From positions 1 to 8,366 of the forward strand of contig PMOP01000309.1 in NCBI GenBank assembly GCA_003161495.1: a stretch of 8,366 nucleotides of DNA, written 5' to 3'. How positions within the stretch are numbered: position 1 is the stretch's first letter; every line of letters starts with the position of its first letter. The position numbers and the translations under genes are program-made. Below, in pieces: positions 6,336-8,366 of this stretch. The notes beneath the pieces are model-generated. The model did no database searches. It was given only the letters and a program-made list of their open reading frames with translations, and had not been told where the DNA came from. The DNA comes from Acidobacteriota bacterium (GTDB lineage: Bacteria; Acidobacteriota; Terriglobia; Acidiferrales; UBA7541).

Positions 6336-7396
6336 ACTGTCTCCGCCACGGCAGCCGCCGCTTCCGCAGATCCCATGTTCACAAGGTTTTTCACGTCCGT
6401 GGCTTTGATCAAGGCTTCCGGCAGCGGCACGCCCATCATTTGCCACTGCATGTTCGCGAACCTTTGCAGCGTGGCGATATGCTCGGCGTGCAAGTGGCCG
6501 AAGCGCCCTTGCAGCTTCAAATATTCAGACACCGGCCGCATGGTCTGCGGTTTGAAACTGTAATCGTACGCGCGCTTGTTGTTGTCCCACTCCCAGATCG
6601 GATAGAGCCCGCATTCGACGACGAGTCGTCCAAGATCGATCGAGCGCGGCGTCTCATACACAAAGCCCTTCTGGCACGGAGTGTAGACCATCAGGAACGA
6701 TGCGCCCTTGAAGTTCAGGCCTTTGCGCACTTTGTTCATGAGGTCGATGGGATAACCCACGCTCGCTGTCGCCACGTAGCAGTGAGGATGCCCTGCCGCC
6801 ATCATGCGCGCGAGGTCCTTGGGAAACAGCTTCTTTGCTTCGGGAATTTTCGGCCCTGGAGGCGAAAACGTAGTCATGCCGCCGTAAGGCGTGCGCGAGG
6901 AAGCCTGAATGCCGGTGTTCGCGTACTGCTCGTTGTCGTAGCAGATAATCAGGCAGTCATGGTTCCGATAGAGCGCGCCGGAAATCGAGCCGATGCCGAT
7001 GTCGGAGGCGCTGCCATCGCCGGCCTCGCAGATGATGTTTGGAAAAGTGCCTTTCCACTTTCCTTTCCGTATCATCGCTTCGTAGGCCGCGGCAATTCCG
7101 GCGGTGAAGCTTCCGGCGCTGCCGATCTGCGTGTGCGCCCACGGCACATTGTAGGGCGTGCACAAATAAGAGCTGTTCGCGACGTACATGCATCCGGTCG
7201 GTCCGACCAGGATGGTGTTGTCGCCCGATGCTTTGCTCGTCATCCGGTATTGGATGGACGGCCCGCAACCGGCGCAGGTGCGATGGCCGGGAACAAATGG
7301 TTCGCTCGCCGGCAATTCAGGATTGTAGAATCGCGCCCCCTGGTTCGGGCTGTCGAACATCGGCAACAGTTGTCGCTCAATTTCAATGACTGACAT
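6332..7396 (-). CDS. porB: 2-oxoacid (pyruvate):ferredoxin oxidoreductase, beta subunit
   Basis: A 354-aa thiamine-diphosphate subunit of the enzyme that converts pyruvate, CoA and oxidised ferredoxin to acetyl-CoA, CO2 and reduced ferredoxin. Cys41 and Cys44 (GHRTCAGCG), Cys69 (PTGCMYV) and Cys241 (YTPCQKG) sit where the proximal [4Fe-4S] cluster ligands are expected. The TPP-Mg motif is AGDGSASDIG (about 125-134) with Asn160 in DNEQYANTGIQ. TPYNVPWAHTQ, TPYGGMTTFSP and the C-terminal RPVSEYLKLQGRF are also family hallmarks. The protein is cytoplasmic and pairs with the alpha subunit encoded upstream. Substrate preference between pyruvate and other 2-oxoacids cannot be fixed from sequence alone; pyruvate is the best guess. 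The ATG start has a strong GAGGAG (7402-7407) 5 nt upstream. It overlaps the next gene by 4 bases. Confidence 0.95.
   Translation of the reverse strand: MSVIEIERQLLPMFDSPNQGARFYNPELPASEPFVPGHRTCAGCGPSIQYRMTSKASGDNTILVGPTGCMYVANSSYLCTPYNVPWAHTQIGSAGSFTAGIAAAYEAMIRKGKWKGTFPNIICEAGDGSASDIGIGSISGALYRNHDCLIICYDNEQYANTGIQASSRTPYGGMTTFSPPGPKIPEAKKLFPKDLARMMAAGHPHCYVATASVGYPIDLMNKVRKGLNFKGASFLMVYTPCQKGFVYETPRSIDLGRLVVECGLYPIWEWDNNKRAYDYSFKPQTMRPVSEYLKLQGRFGHLHAEHIATLQRFANMQWQMMGVPLPEALIKATDVKNLVNMGSAEAAAAVAETV
6341..6344 (-). promoter_or_regulatory. Ribosome-binding site that sets the start of the 126-aa gene
   Basis: On the minus strand GGAG lies 5 nt before ATG at 6335, inside the last codons of porB. 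Together with the ATGA overlap it favours this start over the longer in-frame start at 6446. Confidence 0.65.
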
Positions 7397-7401
7397 AGTA
7401 G

Positions 7402-7425
7402 CTCCTCGGGATGGCGGCCCCGAAA
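7402..7425 (-). promoter_or_regulatory. porB Shine-Dalgarno partly inside a small hairpin
   Basis: On the minus strand TTTCGGG (7425-7419) can pair with CCCGAGG (7410-7404) around an 8-nt loop: five Watson-Crick pairs plus two G-U pairs. The 3' arm covers four of the six bases of the GAGGAG ribosome-binding site (7407-7402). It could modulate porB translation. The stem is short and may be chance. Confidence 0.35.
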
Positions 7426-7478
7426 CTCTGCAACCCTGCTATTTTAGTGCAAAGCTTCAAGCCCGTCTCATCAATAAT

Positions 7479-7498
7479 TTTTGACCGCGCCCTCAAAA
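7479..7498 (-). other. Weak hairpin just after porA stop
   Basis: On the minus strand TTTTGA and TCAAAA form a 6-bp stem around an 8-nt GC-rich loop, starting 4 nt after the porA stop codon. The stem is mostly A-T and no T-run follows, so it is a poor terminator candidate. It may only mark the start of the 106-bp porA-porB gap. Confidence 0.3.
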
Positions 7499-7502
7499 TC
7501 GA

Positions 7503-8366
7503 TTAGTCCTCGAACCCGACCCAATGCGTGCGCTTTTCAATTTTCCCGCGCTTTTGCGCTTCGAGCAGTTTCTGAGTCATCCAGTAAAATTCCTTCAGCA
7601 CGATGGCCTCGCCGCCCATTCCGGCCATGAAGGAAACCACCAGCGGACGCTTCTGACTTTCGTAAAGCGCCGCGCAGGCTTCCGCATAGAGCGAGCCGCC
7701 GCTACTCACGCTGCCCAGTCCCATGTTGGTTTCAATCACGCCGACCACTTTGAACTTGCTGAGAACATCTTTCACGCGATCGGTCGGATAAGGCCGGATC
7801 GTCCGCAAGCGCACCATGCCGACTTTCACGCCGCGATCGCGCAAATGCTTGATGGCATAGCGCGCCGTCACCCCGTGCGCGCCCTGCAGGAAAAAGACCA
7901 CGTCGGCGTCATCCGTCATGAACTCTTCAATCCACGGATCGTACCGGCGCCCGAAAATTTTCGCGAATTCGTCATGAGCCTGCTCAATCACCGCCATCGA
8001 GCCTTCCATGGCGCGGGCGCGCTCAAGCTGCAGCGGCGGTCCCTGCTCGGGCATGATCTGCGGGCCGTGCGAAACAGGATGCCGCGGATCCAGCGGGTAC
8101 GGATGCTTGTAAGGCGGCAGAAATTCATTTACCTGGCCCTGATCGGGCAGATCGACATCGCACACGATGTGCGAGACGAAGAAACCGTCCTGGCAAACCA
8201 TCTGCGGCAAAAGCACGCGCGGATCCTCGCCGATGCGGTACGCGATCAAGTGATTGTCAAACGCTTCCTGCGCGTCGCACGACCAGCCCATGAGCCAGCC
8301 CATGTCGCGCGTCGAAAGCGCGTCCGTGTGTTCGGATCCGAAATCTCCCGGCGGATCGAGCGTGCG
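7503..8366 (-). CDS. porA: 2-oxoacid (pyruvate):ferredoxin oxidoreductase, alpha subunit, 5' end missing
   Basis: The frame runs to the right edge without a start, so these are the last 287 residues of a protein usually about 390-410 aa long. The visible part begins within the N-terminal catalytic domain: FGSEHTDALSTRDMGW and SCDAQEAFDN correspond to the family's DHSDV...R(D/Q)TGW and QEAYD segments, followed by LLPQMVCQDGFFVSH. Domain II follows (DADVVFFLQGAHGVTARYAI, then VGMVRLRTIRPYPTDRV). The C-terminal region carries VIETNMGLGSVSSGGSLY and MAGMGGEAI. The protein forms the catalytic core with the TPP-binding beta subunit encoded next on the same strand. A gap of 106 bp separates it from porB, longer than any other gap in this operon. 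Met at 8303 is internal, since family-matching residues continue upstream of it. Confidence 0.94.
   Translation of the reverse strand, partial: RTLDPPGDFGSEHTDALSTRDMGWLMGWSCDAQEAFDNHLIAYRIGEDPRVLLPQMVCQDGFFVSHIVCDVDLPDQGQVNEFLPPYKHPYPLDPRHPVSHGPQIMPEQGPPLQLERARAMEGSMAVIEQAHDEFAKIFGRRYDPWIEEFMTDDADVVFFLQGAHGVTARYAIKHLRDRGVKVGMVRLRTIRPYPTDRVKDVLSKFKVVGVIETNMGLGSVSSGGSLYAEACAALYESQKRPLVVSFMAGMGGEAIVLKEFYWMTQKLLEAQKRGKIEKRTHWVGFED

Noticed and set aside
6336..6446. Upstream extension of the 126-aa gene (adds 37 residues)
   Set aside because: The extension lies wholly inside porB in another frame and reads as low-complexity Gly/Cys-rich shadow. The internal ATG has GGAG and the ATGA overlap.
5618..6563. 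Overlapping plus-strand open frames (183 and 241 codons) opposite the receiver and 126-aa genes
   Set aside because: The minus-strand receiver has a full active site, and the 126-aa gene has an RBS and stop-start overlap. The plus frames show no coherent domain.
6305..7393. 362-codon open frame on the plus strand, almost exactly opposite porB
   Set aside because: It mirrors porB, which has clear cofactor motifs. The translation is Arg/His/Val-rich without domain features, as expected for an antisense frame in GC-rich DNA.
7479..7498. Intrinsic terminator after porA
   Set aside because: The stem has only 6 bp, mostly A-T, and is not followed by a T-run. Terminating between porA and porB would also make little sense.

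Overview
The window is GC-rich and gene-dense. It probably comes from an Acidobacteriota (Terriglobia-like) genome. That placement is an inference from the protein style and from the intergenic palindrome CACAGGCTTCAGCCTGTG, a type I associate from memory with acidobacterial intergenic regions; no marker gene is present to prove it. Two operons converge on a short repeat-bearing spacer.

Plus strand, 1-5106: a drug/solute efflux operon of the YbhF-YbhS-YbhR type. It holds the C-terminal end of a tandem-NBD ABC ATPase (cut by the left edge), two ABC-2 permeases, and a TolC-family outer-membrane channel. Spacings are 11, 3 and 19 bp, so the four genes are almost certainly cotranscribed. ATPase plus permease heterodimer plus TolC would form a trans-envelope exporter. 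The missing part is the HlyD-type periplasmic adaptor, which in such loci usually lies upstream and so outside this window.

5107-5216: a spacer between the converging operons. It contains two copies of an 18-bp palindrome in opposite orientation, which together form a 27-bp stem with a 32-nt loop starting at the first base after the TolC stop codon. It may be a bidirectional terminator and/or a dispersed repeat.

Minus strand, 8366-5217: a 2-oxoacid (probably pyruvate):ferredoxin oxidoreductase operon. It reads porA (cut by the right edge), a 106-bp leader-like gap, porB with all four [4Fe-4S] cysteines and the TPP motif, then a cysteine-free 126-aa protein that I do not recognise and that overlaps porB by ATGA. 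After it come a stand-alone CheY-like receiver starting at TTG, and a 107-aa protein of unknown function. Gamma and delta (ferredoxin-like) subunits are not in view. The most intriguing element is the porB-coupled 126-aa protein and its link to a receiver-only response regulator. No RNA genes, insertion sequences, CRISPR arrays or phage genes were seen.
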